This document shows positions 49,401-59,538 of a stretch of DNA of 64,000 nt, in pieces. Under the pieces are notes generated by a model. It saw only the letters and a list, made by a program, of their open reading frames with translations, did no database searches and was not told the DNA's origin. Source of the DNA: Oryzias latipes (taxonomy: Eukaryota; Chordata; Actinopteri; Beloniformes; Adrianichthyidae); the NCBI RefSeq assembly GCF_002234675.1, contig NC_019877.2, forward strand, positions 4,619,041-4,683,040, read 5' to 3'. The position numbers and the translations under genes were made by a program. Numbering within the stretch: position 1 is the stretch's first letter; each line of letters starts with the position of its first letter.

Positions 49401-51623
49401 TTAATGTCTGCTCTATGCTTTCTGTTGCAACATGAGGAGAACTTACAGGCAGCCTTTTGCCATTGAAGAACACTTTGACTCCTTTACTGGATCCAGCAAC
49501 ATCGTAGGCCCTCCTGGTCATCAGAGCCACCGTATCTTTGTCCAGGGTGCTCATCTTGAATTTGCTCAAATCTGGCTTGAAGGTGATGCAAGTGAACTCC
49601 TCTCCATCAAAGGCTTTGATGTTCGTATCTCCTGCTCTCCCCATGTTGTCGTACCAAGTCTATGGACAACACAGAATAAGAGACTTTATAAAATGTTACC
49701 AAACATCAGCAAGTAGACTAATCTTCCTTCTTACCTGTTTGAATGTTTTCCTGGACTCCTTACAGGCGGTCTCTACGGTAAACTTTGTACTGAAGATGTT
49801 GCACAGCTTGGCACCGTAACCATTTCGTCCACCTGAACAATACATTTTTAATTAAGGACTCAAATGCTTGACTTTCCAAAAGTTGTGTTCAACCATAAAT
49901 AATAAATGCTTTACCTGTGACTTTCTTCTGCTCATCGTCATAGTTACTGGAAGTTAGGAGCTGTCCAAAGATGAGAGCAGGAACGTAGACCTTCTCCACC
50001 TTGTGCTCCACCACGGGAATCCCCTTCCCGTTATTCCATACGCTGATGGTGTTGTTTTCCCTAAGCAAAAACCACAAATGTTACAGTGCAGCTAACATCA
50101 CAAAAGCACATGCTTTGCATCCAAACCAGAGGGGCAGAATTCAAATTTGGCTTACACATCAATGTTGACTTTGATGCATGACATGCTTTTGTCCCGCTGC
50201 TTGTTGTCAGCTGCATTCACTTTAGTAAAATGAAAGAAAAAGTATTTTAATAAGATCAATAAAAACTTTATCAAAACTGCAGATCAACCAAATATGTTAG
50301 AAAGATTTCCTCACCAAGAATCTCATCAAATATCTTGTAAAGTCCAGGCACAAACGTCACATCCCGGCAGTTCAGTCCAACATCCACATCGTACACCCAC
50401 ATTTGCTGATGGGGAAATAGACAGCGAGCAAATTATACATATGAAAACACAACTTTTCCCACCAACTAAAAATCAAATTTGGTGTTAAAAATTATTGAAA
50501 GGATTTCGATATTTCTATTTTATTTCTGTAAATTAAAGATGCATCATTTTAACTTACTGCACATAACTAATTTAGTCCACATATTTATGTCATTGAAGCA
50601 TTTGGTGGCTTTTATTGTTTATAATTTGTACTTTTTATCTTTTAATCCATAGGATCTCCTTTCAAATAGCAGCATTTCCTTCCATTTTTATGTTCATTTT
50701 TTGTTTGCCGTTACTTTTAGTCTATTTCATATTATTGTTTTAACTTAATTGTATATAGAGTTCTTTATGTATGATGATAAAAAAAGGTGCTCCACAGATA
50801 AAGTGATAGATTGATATTAGATTAAAATATAAAAAGACTATTTACTCACCTGGGTGACGGGCTCAACAGAACCAATGTAAGAGTCGGGTCTGAGCAAAAT
50901 GTGCTCCAACTGGGTCTTTTTCTGATAGATCCTCTCCACTGAAAGACGTTTGGAGTCTTTCTTTGTCTTCTCCAGAGGTTTGTTTTCATAAAGGGCCTAA
51001 AAAGAAATAAAAAAATCATTTGTTATAGGCACACGGTAATGCTTGACTTTTGTAGTTAAATCACCTAAACTGATTATTTTTAGTGGAATAATAAACAGGT
51101 AAGAACCCCAAACAGCTTTACTACACTTCAACTCTAAATATTTGCTTATCTGGACTTTTTAACTTTATGATGTTTAGCAAAATGATGAGACCTTAAAGCC
51201 CCCCGAATAATTTGCAGAAACAACAACTATGTATATTTTCCGTTGATAATACTTCAATAACAAAGTTACTTTCATAAACAGCGCTTTTTATTCAGCCGAA
51301 CAAAAAAAGTCGTTTTTTTTATTTACACAAAAAGCTGCCCTTCGTAGTTTCTAAGTCAGTGGAATGTGAAAAACAATGCAAATATGCCTAACTTAAATAA
51401 GAACCAAGTCGCTAAATTGGATGAACAAAGCAAAAATTCTAAACATTATAATATATGTTATCAAATTGCAATGATTGTTGCAGGATTCATATAGGTTTTC
51501 GTGGAGCTAACACGCTGGCTTGCTAGCTTTAGCCTTTACCGTTGCTAGAAACAGACTAAAAAAAACGGGAAAAGATACAAAGAACCCCAGAATATCTCGA
51601 TTTACCTTTAGTGGTTCCGCCAT
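37461..51623 (-). CDS. top2a: DNA topoisomerase II alpha, complete, 35 coding exons
   Basis: This nuclear type IIA enzyme passes one DNA duplex through a transient double-strand break. It uses ATP and is needed to untangle chromosomes before division. The joined exons give 1,571 residues (human TOP2A has 1,531), and phases agree at all junctions. The start MAEPLKALYENK fits, since [20 protein letters not shown] follows shortly after. Key residues are the ATPase loop GGRNGYGAK (157-164), QTK (372-374), TOPRIM Glu457 and the Asp537/539/541 triad, and active Tyr801 in [23 protein letters not shown] and [13 protein letters not shown] sequences and the short N-terminus favour alpha over beta, as does the GJD3 neighbour. 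All catalytic positions are four lower than in human TOP2A. Exon coordinates are in the four part entries below. Intron 11 has a GC donor. A partial copy lies at 30.6-33.1 kb. Confidence 0.97.
39191..41648. other. TOP2A intron 29, with a SINE
   Basis: This is the largest TOP2A intron (2.46 kb). Apart from an inverted SINE at 40,355-40,510 it is AT-rich, with no exon-like block found between RGxK (exon 29 end) and the exon 30 acceptor. The splice phases of exons 29 and 30 agree, so no exon need be hidden here. Confidence 0.7.
40355..40510 (-). mobile_element. tRNA-derived SINE, inverted and truncated
   Basis: The minus strand reads 'ggggtggccgtgg', then B box 'ggttcgattcc' (40,453-40,463), then 'gttggcgccagttttcggca'. 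The same layout is seen in the SINE at 25,615-25,893. The 3' tail is missing. Confidence 0.8.
42527..43977 (-). other. top2a: TOP2A exons 20-25: winged-helix, tower and coiled-coil part
   Basis: Coding exons are 43829-43977, 43508-43739, 43300-43434, 43024-43224, 42754-42949 and 42527-42618 (residues 758-1092). Exon 20 carries the catalytic Tyr801 next to Arg800 in the winged helix. Exons 21-22 encode the tower (GAEGIGTGW, then [11 protein letters not shown]). Exons 23-25 encode the coiled coil leading to the C-gate. Exon 25 may instead end at 42,509: the nearest donor is GC (AAG/GCAGGA), while a weak GT site lies 18 bases further and keeps the frame. Confidence 0.9.
43978..44999. other. TOP2A intron 19, no gene seen
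   Basis: AT-rich intron of about 1 kb between the SAYHHGE exon and the exon with the catalytic Tyr. No repeat family named elsewhere in this window is evident. Confidence 0.6.
45000..47863 (-). other. top2a: TOP2A exons 11-19: TOPRIM and start of the DNA-binding core
   Basis: Coding exons are 47725-47863, 47388-47545, 47190-47315, 46429-46539, 46100-46205, 45854-45963, 45671-45763, 45483-45597 and 45000-45121 (residues 398-757). Exon 12 holds EGDSAK with the metal-binding Glu. The exon 13/14 junction splits the DQDQDG motif. PGQRKVLF and SAYHHGE are in exon 19. Exon 11 ends ..GATGCAG before GCATGT, a GC donor. Intron 12 is only 72 bases and free of in-frame stops. Intron 18 holds an R repeat (45,178-45,450). 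Confidence 0.94.
45178..45450 (+). repeat. R-family repeat in TOP2A intron 18
   Basis: The blocks 'gttgtgggaggagcagggag', 'gacccgcccaggtaatttct', 'ccctccatcatcagaaaaat' and 'gagtgggtctttacgg' are present. The same copy, diverged, sits in the pseudogene at 30,975-31,352, so this insertion predates the TOP2A duplication. Confidence 0.75.
47936..51623 (-). other. top2a: TOP2A exons 1-10: ATPase and transducer part
   Basis: Coding exons are 51606-51623, 50850-50996, 50315-50405, 50156-50219, 49915-50060, 49735-49832, 49447-49659, 48676-48849, 48273-48374 and 47936-48073 (residues 1-397). They carry the GHKL ATP-binding fold: the helix with [15 protein letters not shown] binds Mg-[15 protein letters not shown] closes over the phosphates, and the QTK loop ends the part. 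All introns are GT-AG. Introns 7 and 9 hold R-family repeats (49,018-49,375 and 48,115-48,250). Confidence 0.94.
49018..49375 (+). repeat. R-family repeat in TOP2A intron 7
   Basis: It runs from 'gcccactcctatcatatttt' through 'gtaggaattcattagaaatt' and 'gagcaaccccgcccc' to 'catcagaaaaatgccacaag'. The counterpart in the pseudogene ends early, at about 33,142. A further short R copy lies in intron 9 (48,115-48,250), and an inverted piece lies at 37,985-38,045 in intron 33. Confidence 0.75.
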
Positions 51624-51639
51624 TTTTCTTTTGCTGCTT

Positions 51640-51920
51640 TAATTTTTAAACACTAGAGTGATAATTTGATAGTTAAGTATCAAAAAACACTGAAAAACCT
51701 CTCAGCTTAACAGCAAAGTCGACGAGGTGATCTACCGTTAGAAATTTTGAAATTTGTCGCAAAGCTTCCCGGTAGTTTTGTTGGCCAATCCGGTGGCAGG
51801 TGACGTAATCCTTTCCTCCAATGAAAAGGGAATAACTCCAGAGAAATACAAAACGACAGCCAATAGTTGATGGCAAAAAACGAAGCCCCGCCTTCATTCT
51901 GCACGCTGGCCAATCAGCTA
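51640..51920 (-). promoter_or_regulatory. top2a: TOP2A promoter with four inverted CCAAT boxes
   Basis: CCAAT on the plus strand, hence inverted relative to the gene, lies at 51,785-51,789, 51,818-51,822, 51,860-51,864 and 51,910-51,914. The human TOP2A promoter is known for several inverted CCAAT boxes bound by NF-Y, which drive G2/M expression. A GC box ('gccccgcc', about 51,885-51,892) and an ATF/CRE-like 'tgacgtaa' (about 51,801-51,808) also match the human layout. GTTTAAA on the minus strand at about 51,644-51,651 could be a CHR-type cell-cycle element, but it may lie in the 5' UTR. There is no TATA box. Confidence 0.8.
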
Positions 51921-54900
51921 CTCTATAATGAAAAATAGAAATTAGAGGGACTGTTGTTTCGAATAAACTTTAAAAAGCGGAAATAAGTTGAAAAAGAGAA
52001 ACAAGTGACTTTGTGAAGTTACTTTTCACCAGAAAGAAATAGTTTGTGCATGTCTGTCTTTTTCTATATTTTTTTTCTGTTATTAAATTTTTTAAGAGTT
52101 AAGTTGCACTTGAAGACAAAGAAAAGAAAAATATTGAGATTTGCACTGCAGACCACAGTTACATAATTGATCTTTTAAATATTCTGTTGTTAGCTGAGAT
52201 ATAAGAAAATCAAGATGAACTATCTCGATCTTTCTTTATTTCCCTTAATCTCTCTCTCACATACTGCACATACAAACCCAATATTTATTTATACATGATA
52301 GGTGCCTAAAAGCTTTGCAGCATTTAATGGGTTCATTCCCCCTGAGGTTTGCTGTTGTATTTCCATCAGACCTTTTACTGATGTGTTCTTCAGGCATATA
52401 GTGTAGCACGCAACGCTTTGTTTATATCCATGCTTGGTAAAGGATGTGTAAAAAATTTAGAAGGTCAGTTTTTAAAGACAAAAAAAAACCCAAAATGCAG
52501 TGTTTTTACACTAAAAAAAAAAGGATTATCATTTTTAGGAATAAATTCAATCTTCAAAATATTCTCATCTGTTTTCTTTTGTTAACCCAATTTGACCTCA
52601 ATGAATTAAGAATCTTAAACCTGCAACCTATTTTTTTTAACTCAACACCTGTAAACCTAATCTGTTTAAAGGCAAGAATATAAACGACGGTACATTGTTT
52701 TACCAAAACTATAAAATATATTTTTAGCCTTTTGTACTGTGTTTATTTACATGCAGTCTAAAAGGATGATTATAATGCTGTTAATGCCCAATAAATAATT
52801 CAATACACATCTGGAAGTTTGAAATTTATATTAACTTTGATGGAGGACAGAAGAGTTGGTCTTGATGTTAAAGATTACAGCTTCGCTATAGTTGTTATGC
52901 TGTTTGTCCCAATGGATTGAAATAAATGCATCTTTTCAATATGTGACTTACTTGACATTTTTTGTGAAGTTTGCATGATGTCAGTATCTATTTTGATTTT
53001 ATCTATACATTTTGTTATTAAAATGTTAGAAATTCTTAGATGTTTGTGAGATTTTTCCCCAATAGCCAAAATGTGACTTCCTGTTCAGTAGGTAACTTTA
53101 GGTTACACAATTGAATCTGTACCCAATAAACTTTAATGACAGACTGACTTTACAACAATTGAATCCATTCTTATTTATGTAGCCCAATATTTACATCAAT
53201 AGTCATCGCAATGGACTTCATACCAGTAATTGTCTAATAAACATGAATCATAACAACAGAAATAGACGTACTTACAGTCAAGGTCTATTAAGTTTGAGGG
53301 GAGTGGTCTTTGACTGATGGGTGATCAGGTGTAGAACAGGTGTAGCTTTAAGATAATTTGTTCCATTATTTAATGAGCTGAAAATCAGCTTTAAAATTTG
53401 TTTGAAACAAACGAACATTTTATCTCTTCTTCGTTCTGTCCATCTTTATACACAAAGCTTTTATATGTCACTCGTCTGACATTCTAACACTTGGTATAAG
53501 CTGTATAATGCTGAATGATTGATGTTCGTATCTCGTTCAAATGAAATGTGCCAGAAGACAGTTGACTCCAGAAAATGATAAGCTCCAGCCAAATGGAAAC
53601 TGTATATCAATTCCTTCATGCAAGTAAATTTTGTTTTTCCTGAAAAATAACTGGAAAGAAATGCTGCTGCAGACAAATGTTAAGAGAAAGCAGCTATAAT
53701 CACATTTGTGTGAAAATGTGTGCACTGCTGAAGCTTTGCAACAAAAAATAGGGTAAAAAAAACAGTTTGTTTGAAAATGATATTCAACTTGCATCCATTA
53801 TGATTCTAATCTTGTAACACACTCACAAAGAACCCCTGCTATCAAGCATAAGTGGGCAGTTTGAAACTGGGAATGCTAAGTAGGCCTACTAAGCATCCAA
53901 AAATAATACTCCAGCAAACTAGATGGACATGCTCTCAATCCCACCTGCTTTGCTGCTTGCTCACTGAAGCTGTTTGAGTTACTTTTGGTTTTTCTTTTAC
54001 CCAATAAAATGGAATTTTCTGTGACATGAAGGAATGTTGTCTGCTGAAACTTCTCCAAAGGAGCTGCTTGCTTTGGGTGGACGGCCTTTGACACTGACGT
54101 GTCGACAAGTGTTCCAGCTGAGAACTTGACAAGATGTTCAGAGCTCATTCAGGGAAGGAATCGAGTTACACAAAGACGTATCAAATACCAGCAGTTGACA
54201 TCTAACATCATTGGTTTTGAGCTGATTTAACAAAACACACACAAACATGAACAGAATTGGCGACATTCTTATGTCAATTAAAAAAAACAACACAACGGTC
54301 ACTAAAACACCGAAGAACTGGGAAAAATAAAAAGCAGAAAATCACATAAAAAAAAATTACATAAAATCATCCAATAAAAAACAAACATTGCTTTTTTTGC
54401 CTTTGAGCAACAACGAGAAATGATGTTACCCTGGGAAAGAATCACATTTGACCATTGCAATGTAAAGACAGTGTTTACAAATGAGCATCACAGCTCAAAC
54501 GTGGACTTATTATGTTTACATCATGTCTGAATTTTTTTCCAATAAAAAAAAAAAGTCTTCAATCCCCCCCCCCCCCCCGCTCCAGTTGGAGATAAAATAA
54601 GCAGAGTCCTGGATTTAATGGTGCGTTGCAAATCAGCGACATGCTGCTTGAAGAGGTTAAAAGGGTCACAGCAGCCGTTGTGTTGTTTGGTAAAATGTTG
54701 TGTACCACAATGAACATGGACCTCATGATGAGCAGGAGACAGTCTAACCTGATCTATAAGAAAACACGAGACAAGCATATTGAAATAAAAGTATTGAATG
54801 AAATGAAATGAAATGGAATGAAATTTCATTTTTTTATTATCATTCAGTTAAGCACTAAATCAGAAGCAATATGGGATTTTTCTGGATTAATTTCTTGGTG

Positions 54901-55370
54901 CAAATTTAAAGATTTTTCAGGGACCATCGTGTGTCGTCTTTATTTTACAGAGCGCTGGTGCCAATTTTGTCTACTTCCATAACATGGATGAGTTTACCTG
55001 TTTCCTGCCGTGTTTAGATAAGATGACTAAAAGGTCAAAGATGTGTGTATGTTTTATTTCATAAATGACATTTTCTTAATTTAAAAAAATACTATTGTGC
55101 CTTTGTCTGTGTTATTTTTAATGTGAACACAGTTATTTCCTTGTGAGAATGACCCTTACACTAGTAACTGTCAAATGATCAGCAGATGAGTAAGGCATTT
55201 TTTTGAACGAAAAACTATACAGTTTACTGTCACTGTTTAAGGATGATTGATATTTGTGCTGATTGATATTTGTATGATAATATTTCATTTTTAAACATTA
55301 TTTAACAACTTATGCCTGAAAACAAATCAAACTTATTTTAAAGTCTTTCTTAAAGTGTGAAAGTCTTTCT
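51921..55370. other. Intergenic, no gene seen
   Basis: Strongly AT-rich stretch between the TOP2A promoter and an R repeat. It has a poly-C run at 54,565-54,579 and a short TGAAA-type tandem tract at about 54,795-54,825. None of the short frames carries a recognisable domain. Confidence 0.45.
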
Positions 55371-55374
55371 TTCT

Positions 55375-55680
55375 TTTAAATTTTTCTTAGACATACTTTC
55401 TGCAGAGCAGCAGTAGTTCATTAGACATTGTGGGCGGGACTGTTCTCGAAAGAGCGACACTGCCCCTTCCCTCCTTGCTGAGAGCTCAGGGGGCTTGTGT
55501 CCGCCAGGCATATTTTCCATGCAACAATCAAGTTTTTTTTCAGCTCTGATTCAGAACCATTAAAAAAACAACAACTCAGAAATGTGTTTTTGAACCTATT
55601 TTTTTTATAGATGTTTTTCCAAAAATGCCACGAGAACATGTTAACAACACGATTTTTTTTCGTAAATATGAAACTTACCT
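55375..55680 (+). repeat. R-family repeat
   Basis: The blocks 'gcagagcagcagtagttcat', 'tgtgggcgggactgttct', 'tccctccttgctgagagctc' and 'aaaatgccacgagaacatgt' appear in the family order, in plus orientation. Confidence 0.75.
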
Positions 55681-56639
55681 CCAGAAAATTTAAGCCTGGG
55701 AAAACCCACCAGCTGTGTTTAGAGCCGACCTTTCACATTCTTGGCGCTGAAACACATCTCAATCCCAACATGACCTCTGGGTGGAGGACCCCTCCCTGAC
55801 TGTCATTGTGAGCATGTCTGAGCTGCACAATGAGGGTTTTAAATTAAGTACTTTTAAAAGGCTAATGAGAGTTGGCCGGTAAACTGGAAGTGACTTGAAA
55901 AACTTAACATTTAAGAACATTCCCCTTGGCCTGATGTCAATACATATTGTAATGATGGTGTTGTCAAAGTAAACGGCAATGTCACGATTTTTGTTTTCTA
56001 ATCTGGTTATGAAGTAAGAAGAGCGCTCTGATAAATATGGAAATAATTTATGGCCATTTTTAACTTCTTCCTTAACAGAAACCACATGCTTGAGCTTCAG
56101 TTTTGGATGAATAAGTTCTTAGGAATTAAAAAAAAAAAGGAATTTCTGCAAAGATGAGTAAAAATCATTCAACTTGTCGCAAAATTCAAAAAATCTGAAC
56201 ATTAAGAGAAAACTTAGTAAAAAAAAAAAAGGCTATAGCAGCTTTACCTGCATAACACCTGTTGTGCACAGAGGCAAATTAAAGAGGTTTACTTATCAAA
56301 GGGTAGGAATGGGAAGGGTAGGCAGATGGTTGGATAGGATGGGAAATCCCAAAAAGCTTAAACACCGTTTTCCCAAAACAAGCTCAAACCAGGGAAGGCA
56401 AAGTAGAAAATGCAGTAGGAACACAATGAATCTCTTCATTAAACCCCAGATCTGCTTGTGATGCAATTGATTAAAGAAGCGCATCTCATATGCATATTAT
56501 TAAATCAGTCAGTCCATTATTTAATTCATAAATAATCATTTAAGTTTGCTGCATTTCTAAGATTTCTCACCCTCAACCACCTAAAATTGACAAATCATGG
56601 TTCTTTTCCTAAAATTCCATCTGTTTTGGAGCAGTAGGT

Positions 56640-57590
56640 CAGGTTCATTGACTGTGTAAGAGAACTTGACTGAGCGACCCCTCCCTCTTGGCTTTCCAAA
56701 CAGGAAGTACCTGCTGGTCCCAAGAGGCCAAAATCCCATAGACTTCTATAGAGAAAAAAACAGCCATTACTCAGTCATTCTATTTGTCAGAATATCCATT
56801 CCTGATCGGTGGAGAGGATTATTGGTTCGGACCTTCCCTCCATTCAGGACCGGTATCGGTCCAGAGTTAGGAAGTGGGCTGGTAAAATCTCAACCGACCC
56901 CTTACACCCCAGACACAATTTCTTTAGAATCCTCCCCTCAGGCCGGCGTTTTAGGGCTCTGTACGCCAAGACCACACGCCACAGAGACAGCTTCTTCCTC
57001 GAGCTGTCGCTCTGATGAACACATGCAAAATAATTTTTAAACTGGCTTAAATGTTGTATTTATCTTTTGTTCCCTTTTGTTTAACACCTATTTATACTTT
57101 GCCTTTGTTTGCCTCCTGGTTTACCTCAGAGCATAAGTCACCAAAGCCAAATTCCTTGTATGTGCACTCATACAGTACTTATCAATAAAGCTGATTCTAA
57201 TTCTACCTTTCTTAATATGTTCTGGCTAATCCTAATTTTTTATCATATTTTTTCCGTTGCACAAGTTATTCAAGTTCTGAACTGGCGAATCAGATGCCTC
57301 AATAAAAGTACGTGGTCCCTCGTTGAACGTTCAAAACGTTTGACAGATTCTTCCAATAAGCTCACTCCTGATCGGCGAGAGAGGTTGTCATGGAAATCTT
57401 GACTCCGACCGACTTGGACTGATCGCTGCTTAACTGACGTCCTCTGGCTCCAACATGGCAGCAACAGGCATCGCAGAAAACTGGCGACTGAAGTGACTTA
57501 ATTTTGTTTGAGTTGGCAGTAAACCATTCTCTATGGGTGACATCACACTCAGTCCAGTTCTTATATACAGTCAATAGGTCAGGCTTTTAG
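56640..57590. mobile_element. LINE 3' end nested in another fish repeat
   Basis: From about 56,800 to 57,200 the plus strand encodes YRSRVRKWAGKISTDPLHP, then LPSGRRFRALYAKTTRHRDS and FFLEL before a stop. This is a LINE reverse-transcriptase C-terminus, followed by a 3' UTR ending 'atcaataaagctgattctaa'. On both sides lie pieces of a different repeat: 'aatcccatagacttctatag' and 'cattactcagtcattctatt' on the left, and 'ctctggctccaacatggcag' through 'cagttcttatatacagtcaa' on the right. The LINE has probably split this older element. Confidence 0.65.
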
Positions 57591-59185
57591 AATAGGAAAA
57601 TTATCAAGGCACTGACTGTTTTGCATTGAGTATTTTGAAAAAAGGTGAGGAGAGAAGATCTGACGGGACATCAAAACACCGAATGTCTCATATGCAATGG
57701 AACAAACAAATAAAACTCCTCTGAAAGAAAAAAGAACCAAAGAAAAAAGAACAAAAACAATATATAGGCCTCTAAATTGCAGACTCTTGAATTTTTTTCT
57801 TTAATTGAAACACATTTGAAGTGGACGTTTCCACTTCTACTTCAAAATGCCAATAAAGCTCGTTATAATCTACATCCTGGCTGTTTTAGTGAAGCTTGTA
57901 CAGTCCAGAGCTCTGCACACCTCCAATGAATATCTCAGCGCTTTCATATTGGCTCTCCATTGTTTCCTTAATGTCAGTGGTGTCAGACTTCAAAGACAGG
58001 AGTCTACACAGGCAGGCTGAGGTGAGGTGACCCGCCCGACACTTGCAGTGGCAAGAAAATCCTTTTAACACACTGTTCTCGTGCTTTTGATTAAAAGGTT
58101 CAAGGGAGGCAGCGAGGAAATAAATAAATAAAGTGGGTTAATGCTGAATTCACAAAGACAAGGCAGAACTTTGATCTTTTTCAGGGAAGAAGTGTGAGCT
58201 TGGAGCTGTGTGTTTAAGTGTTGTGTAGTGGTATTCATTTGACAGATACGGCAGGATGGGATTGAAAAAAAGGCTAAATCTTAACATATTTAATTTTGGT
58301 GTGATATTAAATTCTAGAAATCTGCCTTCAGACAAATCTGTGAAAAACATTTTCAGATTTGCTTAAAGGAGATGTCTGTCCGGACAAATGTTGGCTTTTA
58401 ATGAACACCGAGAGCCACAGTTGCAGACCACAGTGGAGCTATTGCAGTAATCAGATAAAGCAAGGGAGCCTGACTGCCGGTGCACTCTCCTCTGTCGATG
58501 AGGAAACTAATCCTATTTTCTGCCGGTTCCTTGTCATACTGCTTTTCCACCTATCAGATCTTCTTCTAATTGACAAGTGCAGCTTTGGGGCTGCAAAAGA
58601 AGGAAGCAGCAATGAAAACCAGGCTTTAGGTGACATGGATAAGTAATTTCATCTTATATTTGAATCCATATTTGTTCTTGAAATGACTGGATGCAATCTT
58701 ATTACAAGAATGGCAAGATTTATTGGAAAAAAAGGGAAGCTCATTTGACCCCCCCCCCCCTAGAATTGTCAAAAAGTCAATACATTTCAAAGAAAGAAAT
58801 GATAAATATTCTGTCATAGAGCAGCACGGAGAAAATTGATGGAGCATCCAACTTTATTGATTTGAATTCCATTTATATGTAGAGAGTTTCCACTTGGCTG
58901 CCTCCTCGGGTTTGTTTTCATGCTGGATCTGCCTGGGTTCTCCTTATCTGCTGGCAGCAGGCAGGAAAGGAGGCGACCAAAGATCCACGGAGCTGGCTGC
59001 TGCATGTTTGACACAAGCTTCGAATCAAACATGATTGGTGTTCTGGGCTCAACCCCAGCCATGAATGAGATCATTTCTGTGGGAAGGGATGGACATAAAA
59101 CCCATTTAGTCTGCATGGGAATAAATGCACAGAATCCAATCATAATGGTCAGTATTGACATAATCATAGCAGACTGTTTGCACTA
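57591..59185. other. Region upstream of the LRRC3-family gene, possible conserved elements
   Basis: No gene is supported. The part at 58,850-59,185 is non-repetitive, of balanced composition, and carries long open frames on both strands without coding-like amino-acid patterns, which is what conserved noncoding DNA often looks like. A poly-C run lies at 58,750-58,760. Confidence 0.4.
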
Positions 59186-59189
59186 GACT

Positions 59190-59538
59190 CTGCCCCTTCG
59201 CGCTGCGGTATTCCCTCCATCGACGCGTGCGTAAAGTTCCGGTTAAACTAGTTGGTGCGCTAATTATCTCACACATGATCCCGGGTCAGAGGGGGACGGT
59301 CCAGCCCTCCCGCCGCCGCACTCCTCTGCTCGGGCAAATGTTGCCTCGTTTTCTGGTTGCGTGGAAACTAAGAAGCTGCAGCTCCGGGGCGCAGGAGCGT
59401 TTCTCCTGCGGCGCATGATCGTGCACAAGTTAAACGGACGGCGAGGGGATCTGATGGGAGCGAAGCAGATGCTCCTACGCTGCAGAAAACACACAGCCAG
59501 AAACAAATGATGGAAGGGAAAAGGAAAGCCGAGAGGAG
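59190..59538 (+). promoter_or_regulatory. CpG-rich promoter and likely 5' untranslated exon of the LRRC3-family gene
   Basis: CpG density rises sharply here compared with its surroundings, with clusters such as 'cgacgcgtgcg' and 'ccgccgccgc'. There is no TATA box. The stretch ends in a strong donor, GAGGAG/GTAAGT, at 59,538. The next good acceptor on the strand before a recognisable coding exon is at 63,511. LRRC3-family genes typically have a noncoding first exon and one coding exon, so this pairing is likely, but no transcript confirms it. The transcription start is not fixed. Confidence 0.65.

Noticed and set aside
53876-53900. Palindrome 'agtaggcctact'
   Set aside because: Twelve bases only, with no associated element ends. 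Within chance expectation for 64 kb.
58814-59167. 117-codon minus-strand frame and the overlapping plus frame at 58,920-59,186
   Set aside because: No recognisable domain, and both strands are open over the same DNA. Noncoding conserved DNA is a simpler reading.
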